Source of the DNA: an uncultured bacterium
Lineage (GTDB): Bacteria > Patescibacteriota > Minisyncoccia > Phycocordibacterales > UBA5272
DNA length: 9,725 bases
Direction of reading: 5' to 3'
Assembly (NCBI GenBank): GCA_903834855.1
Contig: CAILKS010000035.1
Coordinates: forward strand, 1-9,725
Position 1 is the stretch's first letter, and each line of letters opens with the position of its first letter. The notes under the pieces were generated by a model, which worked only from the letters and a program-made list of their open reading frames with translations, did not search any database and was not told the DNA's origin. Below are positions 1 to 4,739 of this stretch, piece after piece. The translations under genes were made by a program, and so were the position numbers.

Positions 1-1
1 C

Positions 2-763
2 TTATTTTGAAGTAAAAATAACACGTGGTGGGCCATCGGCTTCATTTGTATTAAAGTTATAGTCATGGAGTGAATTCATATATACAGAATAATTATATTC
101 ATGATTTTTACCATCAAAATCATCCCCAGAGTCATTTACTATGAAAATTTGTTTAATATCGTTATAACCAACAACCACAGTTGAATGATAAGAAGTTCCT
201 GTTGCTAAAAATGGAATATTAGGATTTTTTAAATCGAAACCATAATGGAAAGTGATAACGGGATTATTATTATCTATTTCTTTTTTGATTTGTTCAATAG
301 TTGGATTCCTTACGACTCGGCCACTAAATGAAGCATAATTATTAATTAAATAATTAGTCCTTTCCGCATCTGAATTTGCATTTGAGCCATAAAGTTTATT
401 TTGCATACTAAAAAGTATTTCCATAAAATCTTTTTGCTCGGCAATAGTAATATTATTTTTGTCATTATAATACGCGTAAACCATAGCTACAGAAGCTTCT
501 TCACAAGCATTTTTCCATGGACTTACCCAGTTATGGTCTGGCGCTTCACTTACAAATGGTACATTTAATGATTTTTTCTTTTCTGAGGGAATTGTAATTA
601 CTTTTTTGGGTAGAGTAGAAGACGAAACAGTTGTTGGGTTTTTAGTTTTAGTAACAGGATTAAGTACAGGTATATTTGTAATGGAATTTTGTGATGCATA
701 AAATAAAAAAGCCCACACGCTTATTATGAAAATTATTATAGAGAATAAAGTTTTCTTACTCAT
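2..763 (-). CDS. Membrane-anchored C39-like (papain-fold) cysteine peptidase
   Basis: Predicted extracytoplasmic cysteine peptidase of the peptidase_C39_2 type. The 253-residue protein starts with a basic stretch and a hydrophobic segment (about residues 6-23), either a signal anchor or an uncleaved signal peptide. A Thr/Ser/Lys-rich linker (about 35-63) follows, then the catalytic domain beginning at LNVPFVSEAP. The likely nucleophile is Cys87 in WKNACEEASVAM, the likely histidine is His193 in SYHSTVVVGY, and Asn210/Asp211 in IVNDSGDD completes the usual Cys-His-Asn/Asp arrangement. The stop codon lies inside the window, so the gene is complete. It is transcribed away from the 887 gene. There is no SD; a TATACT box lies 11 bases before ATG. 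The substrate is unknown: an ABC-linked bacteriocin leader peptidase is unlikely because there is no transporter, and cell-wall or surface-protein processing is more plausible. The fold call is firm, the role is not. Confidence 0.82.
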   Translation of the reverse strand: MSKKTLFSIIIFIISVWAFLFYASQNSITNIPVLNPVTKTKNPTTVSSSTLPKKVITIPSEKKKSLNVPFVSEAPDHNWVSPWKNACEEASVAMVYAYYNDKNNITIAEQKDFMEILFSMQNKLYGSNANSDAERTNYLINNYASFSGRVVRNPTIEQIKKEIDNNNPVITFHYGFDLKNPNIPFLATGTSYHSTVVVGYNDIKQIFIVNDSGDDFDGKNHEYNYSVYMNSLHDYNFNTNEADGPPRVIFTSK

Positions 764-774
764 TTGATTAATAC

Positions 775-780
775 AGTATA
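775..780 (-). promoter_or_regulatory. Candidate -10 box (TATACT) of the C39-like peptidase gene
   Basis: TATACT on the minus strand lies 11 bases before the ATG at 763. No good -35 box is visible at 16-18 bases. If used, the leader would be only about four bases long. Confidence 0.4.
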
Positions 781-801
781 TATTAGATTTGGTATAACTA
801 T

Positions 802-830
802 TTAAGTTTATAGTGGTTTAGTGTTATATT
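802..830 (+). promoter_or_regulatory. Candidate extended -10 promoter of the 62-residue protein
   Basis: TGTTATATT (822-830) is an extended -10 element, with a weak TTAAGT at 802-807 placed 17 bases upstream. It would give a leader of about 50 bases that ends in a strong SD. Confidence 0.45.
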
Positions 831-886
831 GGAATTTTTTTAAAAAAGGTGTAGAGTTAAAAATGATTTAACAAAGGAGACCAATC

Positions 887-1075
887 ATGAATGATCACGA
901 GTTGGGGGAATGGTTACATATTCCCATTTCAAGAATTGTGGCCGATATTGAAAAACTCAAAGATGAGTTAGTCAGAAGTGGTAGATACGATTCGAGAAGT
1001 CGGGTGGGCGATACGATTCTTCGTATTGAAGGTCAAGTGAATAGAATTAGGAATGAACTTCCAAAGCCGCAGTGA
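887..1075 (+). CDS. Small hypothetical protein, 62 residues, strong SD
   Basis: I do not recognise the family. The 62-residue protein is charged and predicted to be mostly helical, with no membrane segment; the C-terminal half has a repeated basic-hydrophobic pattern (RIEGQVNRIRNEL) that could form an amphipathic helix. Coding status rests on an AAAGGAGA SD seven to eight bases before ATG, an upstream extended -10 promoter, and a terminator whose loop contains the TGA stop. Codon use is less AT-rich than in the neighbours. It is monocistronic and divergent from the peptidase gene. A compact unit with a good promoter, SD and terminator suggests strong expression. A small nucleic-acid-binding or structural role is possible, but nothing in the sequence proves it. 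Confidence 0.68.
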   Translation: MNDHELGEWLHIPISRIVADIEKLKDELVRSGRYDSRSRVGDTILRIEGQVNRIRNELPKPQ

Positions 1076-1088
1076 GCGGCTTTTTTTT
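1064..1088 (+). terminator. Intrinsic terminator overlapping the stop codon of the 62-residue gene
   Basis: AAGCCGC (1064-1070) pairs with GCGGCTT (1076-1082) around the loop AGTGA, followed by a run of eight T. The TGA stop (1073-1075) lies in the loop, so ribosomes finishing the gene would overlap the hairpin. Confidence 0.88.
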
Positions 1089-1105
1089 GTTTAAAATTAA
1101 TTTGG

Positions 1106-1306
1106 TTATTTGGTACTAAGAAATCTTTTAAAAACTATAAAAGATAAATATATTGATAAAGATAAAAAATATATAATCGCGGCTAACACTGTAACGATTA
1201 GAAGATTTGGACCTTCAAGGTCATTGAAAAAGAAGAATATTGTGCGAGAGCAGAGAAGAGATGTTAGGGCTAGGATTAGGAGAGTCTTTTTTGAGGGGAG
1301 GGACAT
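1106..1306 (-). CDS. Small two-helix membrane protein, intact copy
   Basis: A 66-residue protein with two hydrophobic segments (about residues 7-27 and 34-58) separated by a short polar turn, NDLEGPNL; it should be a hairpin in the membrane. The central part reads SRTIFFFFND, an unusual Phe run at the end of helix 1. A second, truncated copy lies at 2334-2441. Differences between the copies support this strand: the Ser-Arg codons read TCTCGC in one and TCCAGA in the other, so four base changes leave both residues unchanged. On the opposite strand the same changes alter an Arg. TATACT sits exactly six bases before ATG, so the mRNA is probably leaderless. Function is unknown. Confidence 0.7.
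   Translation of the reverse strand: MSLPSKKTLLILALTSLLCSRTIFFFFNDLEGPNLLIVTVLAAIIYFLSLSIYLSFIVFKRFLSTK
1203..1299. repeat. 97-bp direct repeat, copy 1 (5' part of small membrane gene)
   Basis: Matches 2338-2434 over 97 bases without gaps, with only a handful of mismatches. It covers most of the first half of the small membrane-protein gene; homology ends near the CTT codon of PNL, where copy 2 runs into a stop. The two copies flank the zeta-kinase unit in the same orientation. Confidence 0.9.
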
Positions 1307-1312
1307 GGGGGA

Positions 1313-1318
1313 AGTATA
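1313..1318 (-). promoter_or_regulatory. -10 box (TATACT) six bases before a leaderless start
   Basis: TATACT is separated by six bases (TCCCCC) from the ATG at 1306, which places the expected transcription start on or next to the A of ATG. No SD is present. The same box-to-start distance occurs before the genes starting at 2834 and 4188. Confidence 0.5.
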
Positions 1319-1402
1319 CAGGAGGAATTGATTGGAGGGGGTTTTAGGATGAAGGAGGGCTCTTTATAGTTTAAGTGATAGCCTTTTATTTTGTCTATGA
1401 TA

Positions 1403-1408
1403 TATACT
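1403..1408 (+). promoter_or_regulatory. Candidate -10 box of the zeta-kinase operon
   Basis: TATACT lies eight bases before the ATG at 1417, within a TATGATATATACT stretch. There is no convincing -35 and no SD. It favours ATG 1417 over the upstream GTG at 1375, which would lie before the promoter. Confidence 0.42.
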
Positions 1409-1416
1409 GTTATTCA

Positions 1417-2127
1417 ATGACGGAAGAACAATTAGTAATAAAAAATAAGGCAGAGGAGTATGCCAAAGATAACAAAAAGCGAATAGCAGCAGAAAGGACA
1501 GCTATCGCAATTTATCTACCGGAAACTAATCCAGTATCTGTATTCATGGCAGGATCACCTGGTGCAGGGAAGACAGAGTCTTCTAAGAACCTACTTAATA
1601 AATTTAGTGATAATGGAAATAATATTATTAGAATTGATGCAGATGAATTACGAGAATACTTTGAAGATTATACAGGTAACAACTCCTCACTTTTTCATAC
1701 AGCAGTTACTTTCATTGTTGAAAAGATGCATGACAACGCAGTAGATAATAAACAAAGTTTTATTTTTGATGGAACTTTATCAAAGTTTGACAAAGCAAAG
1801 TCTAATATAGAAAGATCATTAAAAAGAGGTCGGTTCGTTCAGATATATTATGTTTATCAAGACCCATTGCAGGCTTGGGAATTTGTAAAGAAAAGAGAAG
1901 AAATAGAGGGGAGAAATATTCCAAAAGATCAATTTGTAGAACAATATTTTGCTTCACACAATACTGTCAATGCTTTAAAGTTAGAATTTGGGCAAAAAAT
2001 AAAAATTGACTTACTTGTAAAAAATATTGATGGATCTGATAAATCTTATCATGCAAATATTGACAATATTGACAATCATGTTGTGGAGAAGTATACTAGG
2101 GAAACTTTGAATCGTTTGATACACTAA
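1417..2127 (+). CDS. Zeta-toxin-like P-loop kinase
   Basis: A 236-residue protein of the zeta toxin/UDP-N-acetylglucosamine kinase superfamily. Known zeta toxins phosphorylate UDP-GlcNAc and block wall synthesis, while other members are plain metabolic or polynucleotide kinases. Visible features: a helical N-terminus (1-32), a Walker A motif AGSPGAGKTES (45-55) after the strand VSVFM, RIDADELREYF (72-82) with an acidic DxD at the position of the catalytic base, FIFDGTLS (115-122), and a basic segment KKREEIEGR (158-166) suitable for the lid arginines. ATG 1417 is preferred because a TATACT box lies just upstream. It is followed four bases later by a 53-residue ORF, so the two form an operon. 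No classical epsilon antitoxin is seen upstream. The superfamily call is strong; toxin activity is inference. Confidence 0.85.
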   Translation: MTEEQLVIKNKAEEYAKDNKKRIAAERTAIAIYLPETNPVSVFMAGSPGAGKTESSKNLLNKFSDNGNNIIRIDADELREYFEDYTGNNSSLFHTAVTFIVEKMHDNAVDNKQSFIFDGTLSKFDKAKSNIERSLKRGRFVQIYYVYQDPLQAWEFVKKREEIEGRNIPKDQFVEQYFASHNTVNALKLEFGQKIKIDLLVKNIDGSDKSYHANIDNIDNHVVEKYTRETLNRLIH

Positions 2128-2131
2128 ACCT

Positions 2132-2293
2132 ATGAAATTTATGAAATATTTATTCTCTAAAGAAGAGGGGGTTACTACGGATTTCTCACACTTCGTGAGA
2201 GAGGCACCTTCTCGTGAGAAAAAGAAGGTTTTTATGGATGTTCTTACTAGGGCTACCGAAGATCAAAAGAAAATCTTAAATTATACAAAATAA
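2132..2293 (+). CDS. 53-residue protein downstream of zeta kinase, candidate partner or antitoxin
   Basis: This small charged protein starts four bases after the kinase stop codon. Its reading frame (MKFMKYLFSKEE..., later FSHFVREAP, EKKKVFMDVL and DQKKILNYTK) looks like a real helical protein: a hydrophobic N-terminal anchor of about eight residues, then alternating charged and hydrophobic positions. The second ATG (2141) is an alternative start. The stop TAA is the first triplet of the terminator stem. Tight spacing and a shared terminator suggest co-transcription with the kinase. An antitoxin role would fit the position but no known antitoxin motif is visible; it could equally be an unrelated small CPR protein. 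Partner status is inference. Confidence 0.6.
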   Translation: MKFMKYLFSKEEGVTTDFSHFVREAPSREKKKVFMDVLTRATEDQKKILNYTK

Positions 2294-2322
2294 TAAAACG
2301 GCCGCATGGCCGTTTTATTATT
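2289..2322. terminator. Bidirectional intrinsic terminator
   Basis: A 15-bp perfect stem ending in ACGGCC, loop GCAT, then GGCCGTTTT; A/T runs on both sides give a U-tract in either direction. On the plus strand it ends the zeta-kinase unit; on the minus strand it ends the truncated membrane gene at 2334-2441. Confidence 0.9.
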
Positions 2323-2333
2323 CATTATTACCA

Positions 2334-2441
2334 CTAAAGATTTGGACCTTCAGGGTCATTGAAAAAGAAGAATATTGTTCTGGAGCAGAGAAGAGATGTT
2401 AGGGCTAGGATTAGGAGGGGCTTTTTTGAGGGGAAATACAT
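2334..2441 (-). pseudogene. Truncated second copy of the small membrane-protein gene
   Basis: A 35-codon frame (MYFPSKKPLLILAL... to NDPEGPNL, then TAG) that matches the first half of the intact gene at 1106-1306. The second membrane helix is missing: right after PNL the frame hits TAG and the homology ends. Changes against the intact copy include Thr to Pro and Leu to Pro, plus silent Ser-Arg changes. A TATAAT box (2470-2475) could still transcribe it and the shared terminator follows. It may be a broken paralogue left by a recombination event, or a functional single-helix peptide. Confidence 0.72.
2338..2434. repeat. 97-bp direct repeat, copy 2
   Basis: Partner of 1203-1299, ungapped. Together the copies bracket the zeta-kinase operon; recombination between them would remove about 1.1 kb including that operon. 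Confidence 0.9.
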
Positions 2442-2469
2442 ATTTCTATTAGGAAAGTTACTAATGTAT

Positions 2470-2475
2470 ATTATA
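2470..2475 (-). promoter_or_regulatory. Candidate -10 box (TATAAT) before the truncated membrane gene
   Basis: A perfect TATAAT on the minus strand, 28 bases before the ATG at 2441. The -35 region is poor. Confidence 0.35.
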
Positions 2476-2495
2476 CGGATGAGGTTGGAGTAAGT

Positions 2496-2834
2496 TTATT
2501 TATTGCCTGCCATTATAGAGAAATCCTCTTCTCTTTTTTCAGCAACTTTAGCGACAGCCTTAGCTATATCTTTAGCGTCATGTTTAAGGTCCATGTTATG
2601 AATATGGATTGTCTCATATCCGTCATCTCTTGAATACTCTGATCGTTTTAAATCTGTAACTATTTGAATTGGATTTGTTAGATGTTGGACTCCATCAACT
2701 TCTATATCAAGCTTTCCTGAATCTATAGAAAGATCAATATGTTTGTAGCCGTCCCAAACTTCTTCATCAACTTTTAATCCAAGATTTTGAAGATATTTTT
2801 TTAATAAATTTGCATAGTAAGCAGGTTTGGACAT
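2496..2834 (-). CDS. DUF559-like PD-(D/E)XK nuclease family protein
   Basis: A 112-residue protein resembling the DUF559/very-short-patch-repair (Vsr)-like endonuclease group. The pattern is an N-terminal helix (YYANLLKKYLQNLGLKV), then HIDLSI with Asp34, then the strand LDIEVDGVQH with Glu45, Asp47 and His51, then DLKRSEY (Asp61, Arg64), then GYETIHIHN (72-80). This matches the DUF559 scheme of an ExDG-H core followed by D..R and GY.v.r..N. The C-terminal helix is Lys/Glu-rich. No methyltransferase or restriction partner lies nearby, so it may act in repair or as an orphan nuclease. ATG follows an extended -10 box by six bases; no SD is seen. Confidence 0.72.
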   Translation of the reverse strand: MSKPAYYANLLKKYLQNLGLKVDEEVWDGYKHIDLSIDSGKLDIEVDGVQHLTNPIQIVTDLKRSEYSRDDGYETIHIHNMDLKHDAKDIAKAVAKVAEKREEDFSIMAGNK

Positions 2835-2840
2835 ACTAAA

Positions 2841-2849
2841 AGTATAGCA
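2841..2849 (-). promoter_or_regulatory. Extended -10 (TGCTATACT) six bases before a leaderless start
   Basis: TGCTATACT ends six bases before the ATG at 2834, predicting a transcript that begins at or within a base or two of the start codon. The spacer forms a short inverted repeat, ATACT-AAA-AGTAT on the plus strand. Confidence 0.55.
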
Positions 2850-2866
2850 CTTTAGTGACGGGTGTT

Positions 2867-3036
2867 GTACAAGGACTCGATCACAAAATCAGCTCCTTCG
2901 TCGCAGATGATTTCGCGACCCCGTATTCGAGTCCTTACGAAAGTGACGTAGGTCACTTTCTGTACCCCAGCTCACACAACAAAAAAGTGTACTTCGTACT
3001 CGATAAAAAGTGTGAGCTGGGGTACAAGGACTCGAA
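2867..3036. repeat. tRNA-derived palindromic cluster beside tRNA-Gln
   Basis: The 3' end of the tRNA-Gln gene plus its trailer (plus strand 3010-3036) occurs again inverted in two pieces: 2962-2977 (GTACCCCAGCTCACAC) and 2926-2936 (TTCGAGTCCTT). Joined, these give a perfect 27-base inverted copy. A 25-base insert (2937-2961) splits it and is itself a hairpin, GAAAGTGAC-GTAG-GTCACTTTC. A third, direct copy of 14 bases (GTACAAGGACTCGA) lies at 2867-2880, matching 3022-3035. Between these, GTCGC (2900-2904) pairs with GCGAC (2915-2919). None of it codes for a credible protein. Confidence 0.85.
2978..3009 (-). terminator. Possible terminator-like trailer of tRNA-Gln
   Basis: On the minus strand, after the trailer CTCACAC, come a T run, a small GTAC-GAA-GTAC hairpin (2990-3000 on the plus strand) and a second T run (ACTTTTTTG). 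This could stop transcription just past the tRNA. The hairpin is short, so the call is tentative. Confidence 0.4.
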
Positions 3037-3087
3037 CCTCGATACTCAGGACCAAAACCTGATGTCCTACCATTAGACGATACCCCA
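3017..3087 (-). tRNA. tRNA-Gln (anticodon UUG)
   Basis: The minus strand reads TGGGGTATCGTCTAATGGTA at the 5' end, with acceptor TGGGGTA pairing with TACCCCA at the 3' end. The anticodon stem TCAGG/CCTGA encloses loop TTTTGGT, giving anticodon UUG. The T arm carries GGTTCGAGTCC. The discriminator is G and the following bases are CTC, so CCA is not encoded and must be added after transcription. The acceptor and D-arm sequence are typical of bacterial tRNA-Gln. The trailer runs straight into an inverted copy of the tRNA's own 3' end. Confidence 0.95.
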
Positions 3088-3157
3088 AGTGATAGTAAAG
3101 AGAAGATAAAGGAAAGAGGGAAGAGTAATTCAAATACGTAATGTATTTGGTATTAAG

Positions 3158-3185
3158 CTCTTACCTCTTAACTCTTACCTCTAAA
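3158..3185. repeat. Degenerate heptamer array (CTCTTAC family)
   Basis: Four 7-base units in register: CTCTTAC, CTCTTAA, CTCTTAC, CTCTAAA. A purine-rich stretch (about 3107-3128) upstream is roughly complementary, and CAAATAC-GTAAT-GTATTTG (3131-3149) forms a hairpin between them. The spacer 3088-3272 shows no gene. Confidence 0.7.
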
Positions 3186-3272
3186 CTATTTCAAACAATA
3201 CCATTTTTGGGGGGAATTTTCAAGACTGAACAACTTATAAACATCATCAACAGAACAACACAAAAAAATCGC

Positions 3273-3302
3273 TTGCGCGAGAGTAAAGAGTGAGGGTATA
3301 CT
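3273..3302 (+). promoter_or_regulatory. Candidate promoter of the 68-residue gene
   Basis: TTGCGC (3273-3278) and TATACT (3297-3302) are 18 bases apart. The predicted start at about 3309 lies inside the longer GTG-initiated frame (3290), which favours ATG 3335. Confidence 0.42.
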
Positions 3303-3334
3303 CCTATTCATATTACTTCAAATCAAAAACATTT

Positions 3335-3541
3335 ATGAGAAAATTGTTATTTAAGTCCCCAGAGTTTTCTATTGAAGACGCATCTAATCATCCAGGCAAT
3401 CTTTCTCTAGATTTAAAAGCATATGGAGAAGCAGGGGATAAATTAAGGAAGGAAATGTGTGATCGTTCAGTAAAAGAAGCTTGTGATATCACAGATAGAG
3501 CAGTTTTGAGAACTGCAGACAAAATTAAAAGAAGTGCATAA
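3335..3541 (+). CDS. Hypothetical protein, 68 residues
   Basis: I do not recognise a family. From ATG 3335 the product is 68 residues: a basic N-terminus (MRKLLFKSPEF), then a charged, mostly helical body with Asp/Glu and Lys/Arg evenly spread and two Cys (in KEMCDR and KEACD). It has no membrane segment. A GTG at 3290 would add 15 residues (Tyr/Ser-rich), but a TATACT box falls inside that extension, so the shorter form is preferred. No SD is visible. There is no clear terminator before the next gene 75 bases downstream. Confidence 0.5.
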   Translation: MRKLLFKSPEFSIEDASNHPGNLSLDLKAYGEAGDKLRKEMCDRSVKEACDITDRAVLRTADKIKRSA

Positions 3542-3616
3542 CTGATTTGACAAATTTCTTATTTTGTGAGAGAGTGAAGTTATAGATTACCTTAATTTAA
3601 AAGGGTAAAAAGATAT

Positions 3617-3907
3617 ATGGCACTCACAGAAGAATTAAAAAATGTTTTAGAAAGTTCTGAACTCACATCTGAAGAAGCGAGGGCTTTTGAAACAGGCCTT
3701 ATGATGCTCACAAAAGAAGAGCAATCTGTTTTTGCAAGTATAATCGCACAAGACAAAGAACTTATATATCCACTTTATATAAATTATAAAGCTAAGCTAC
3801 ACGCGGCATACGGAACTAAGGAAGATTGGGAACAAGCTGTCCAAACTGAGATAGCACAACTCGAAGATTTTTTGGCGAAGAGAAAAGTGGGGAATGAAAT
3901 TATGTAA
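3617..3907 (+). CDS. Hypothetical all-helical protein, 96 residues
   Basis: The function is not recognised. The protein is acidic and predicted to be entirely helical: an N-terminal LTEELKNVLESSELTSEEAR segment, a middle helix around LTKEEQSVFASIIAQ, a short LIYPLYINYKAKL segment and a C-terminal Glu/Lys-rich helix. It has no membrane segment or Cys. Small proteins of this shape (LTEEL...LT.EE..) are common hypotheticals in CPR genomes, an impression I cannot test here. The stop TAA overlaps the base of a strong terminator. No SD or clear promoter is visible; AAAAGGG lies about 10 bases upstream of ATG. Confidence 0.65.
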   Translation: MALTEELKNVLESSELTSEEARAFETGLMMLTKEEQSVFASIIAQDKELIYPLYINYKAKLHAAYGTKEDWEQAVQTEIAQLEDFLAKRKVGNEIM

Positions 3908-3930
3908 AATGACGCGGTAGCGTCATTTTA
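3905..3930 (+). terminator. Intrinsic terminator after the 96-residue gene
   Basis: AAAATGACGC pairs with GCGTCATTTT around loop GGTA, followed by TTTTAATTTT. The TAA stop forms the base of the stem. Confidence 0.85.
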
Positions 3931-3963
3931 ATTTTCAAGTATCAATTTTCAATTTTCAAAAAT

Positions 3964-3998
3964 TACAAAGAGTCGCGCCTACGGCGCGACTCTTTGTA
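3964..3998. repeat. Perfect 16-bp hairpin with TAC loop
   Basis: TACAAAGAGTCGCGCC (3964-3979) and its exact complement (3983-3998) enclose TAC. It has no strong T-tract on either strand, so it does not look like a standard terminator. Confidence 0.85.
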
Positions 3999-4010
3999 TT
4001 CGTATTCCTT

Positions 4011-4038
4011 GAAACTGGAAACTGGAAACTTAAAACTA
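4011..4038. repeat. Degenerate heptamer array (GAAACTG family)
   Basis: Units GAAACTG, GAAACTG, GAAACTT, AAAACTA in exact 7-base register. The same family appears inverted at 7563-7590. Confidence 0.75.
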
Positions 4039-4051
4039 TTAAAAACACTGG

Positions 4052-4072
4052 ATTCCAAATCAAGTTTGGAAT
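4052..4072. repeat. ATTCC-N-GGAAT interspersed palindrome
   Basis: ATTCCAAA-TCAAG-TTTGGAAT, 8-bp arms, within CTGGATTCC...GGAATGAC. This outline resembles the GTCATTCC...GGAATCCAG palindromes dispersed in many bacterial genomes (dRS3-like in Neisseria). The resemblance is from memory. Confidence 0.55.
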
Positions 4073-4172
4073 GACATACACAGCGAGCTAATTTATGGTA
4101 TTTTTTGAAAATTGAAAATTGAAAATTGATAATTATTTTTTCTCTTCCCACTGGTCACTGCCCACCACCTAC

Positions 4173-4181
4173 TGGTATACT
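4173..4181 (+). promoter_or_regulatory. Extended -10 (TGGTATACT) six bases before a leaderless start
   Basis: TGGTATACT ends six bases before ATG 4188. It fixes the start at 4188 and not at an in-frame ATG 23 codons upstream, which lies in the heptamer array. No -35 match or SD is visible. Confidence 0.58.
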
Positions 4182-4187
4182 CATTTA

Positions 4188-4727
4188 ATGAAACATATTG
4201 CAAATGGAGTATCACTCGTTTTTTCTAGAAAAGATAGCAGAATAGTTTTAATAGTTTCAACAGCTATTTTCTTTCTGCTTTTACTTTTAGCACAAAATGG
4301 TAAGACTGCCTTTTCATTATTTTCTTTTGCTACAATTTATTTTGCTAAACAACTAACACTAGCGAAATCAACTTTATTTGATATATCAAATACTTTTTCT
4401 GTTAATTCTTTAATACTTTCTACACTAGGATCTCTACTTGGTGGAATAAATATTTCTCTAGCTTATATATATATGAAAACCAGAGGGGAAGTCATAATTA
4501 AAAGTGGATTGTATAGTGGTATAGGATTATTTTTAGCGTTTATTGGTGTTGGTTGTGCAGCTTGTGGAACTGCCCTAATTGCTGTTCTTTTGAGTTTTTT
4601 GGGATTATCCACAATGATTCGTTTATTACCTTACCAAGGGCAAGAAATTGGATATATCGGCATTATTTTCCTTTGCATGGCAACTTATTCTCTTGCCGTA
4701 AAGGTTACCGCACCAACTACGTGCTAA
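4188..4727 (+). CDS. Multi-pass membrane protein with an intramembrane CxxC motif
   Basis: A 179-residue integral membrane protein with about five hydrophobic segments (around 18-35, 41-57, 74-96, 107-141 probably as two, 154-172). The distinctive feature is GVGCAACGTALIAVLL (120-135), where Cys123 and Cys126 sit in a Gly-rich kink inside a hydrophobic stretch; this could be a redox or metal-binding pair. I cannot name the family. It heads a three-gene plus-strand run: the nuclease starts 12 bases downstream and the Gmad2-like gene two bases after that, so they are probably co-transcribed. A role in export, disulphide formation or membrane assembly of the downstream nuclease is an inference from order alone. 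Confidence 0.72.
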   Translation: MKHIANGVSLVFSRKDSRIVLIVSTAIFFLLLLLAQNGKTAFSLFSFATIYFAKQLTLAKSTLFDISNTFSVNSLILSTLGSLLGGINISLAYIYMKTRGEVIIKSGLYSGIGLFLAFIGVGCAACGTALIAVLLSFLGLSTMIRLLPYQGQEIGYIGIIFLCMATYSLAVKVTAPTTC

Positions 4728-4739
4728 ACTAAAAACACT

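Larger units (their letters stand above)
3930..4134. repeat. Composite intergenic repeat element with inverted heptamer ends
   Basis: The left end has four 7-base units (AATTTTC, AAGTATC, AATTTTC, AATTTTC; 3930-3957). The right end has GAAAATT three times plus GATAATT (4107-4134), which is the same family inverted. Between them lie a 16-bp perfect hairpin (3964-3998), a GAAACTG heptamer array (4011-4038) and an ATTCC...GGAAT palindrome (4052-4072). No gene is credible here. Confidence 0.75.

Noticed and set aside
1110..1331. 73-codon plus-strand ORF opposite the small membrane gene
   Set aside because: It overlaps the minus-strand gene; differences between the two repeat copies are silent in the minus frame but change residues in this frame.
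2867..3035. attL/attR of an integrated element at tRNA-Gln
   Set aside because: The 14-base direct copies enclose only about 140 bases without an integrase; kept as a repeat cluster and not called an integrated element.
2855..3076. 73-codon plus-strand ORF over the tRNA-Gln region
   Set aside because: It is made of the tRNA antisense strand and its palindromic copies, so it is a by-product of structured DNA.
3158..3185. CRISPR array
   Set aside because: Units are 7 bases, degenerate and contiguous, with no spacers; no other part of the window has regularly spaced 23-40 base repeats.
3963..4151. 62-codon minus-strand ORF in the repeat element
   Set aside because: Entirely composed of hairpin, heptamers and the ATTCC palindrome; the HSKLDLES-type translation is a known kind of repeat artefact.
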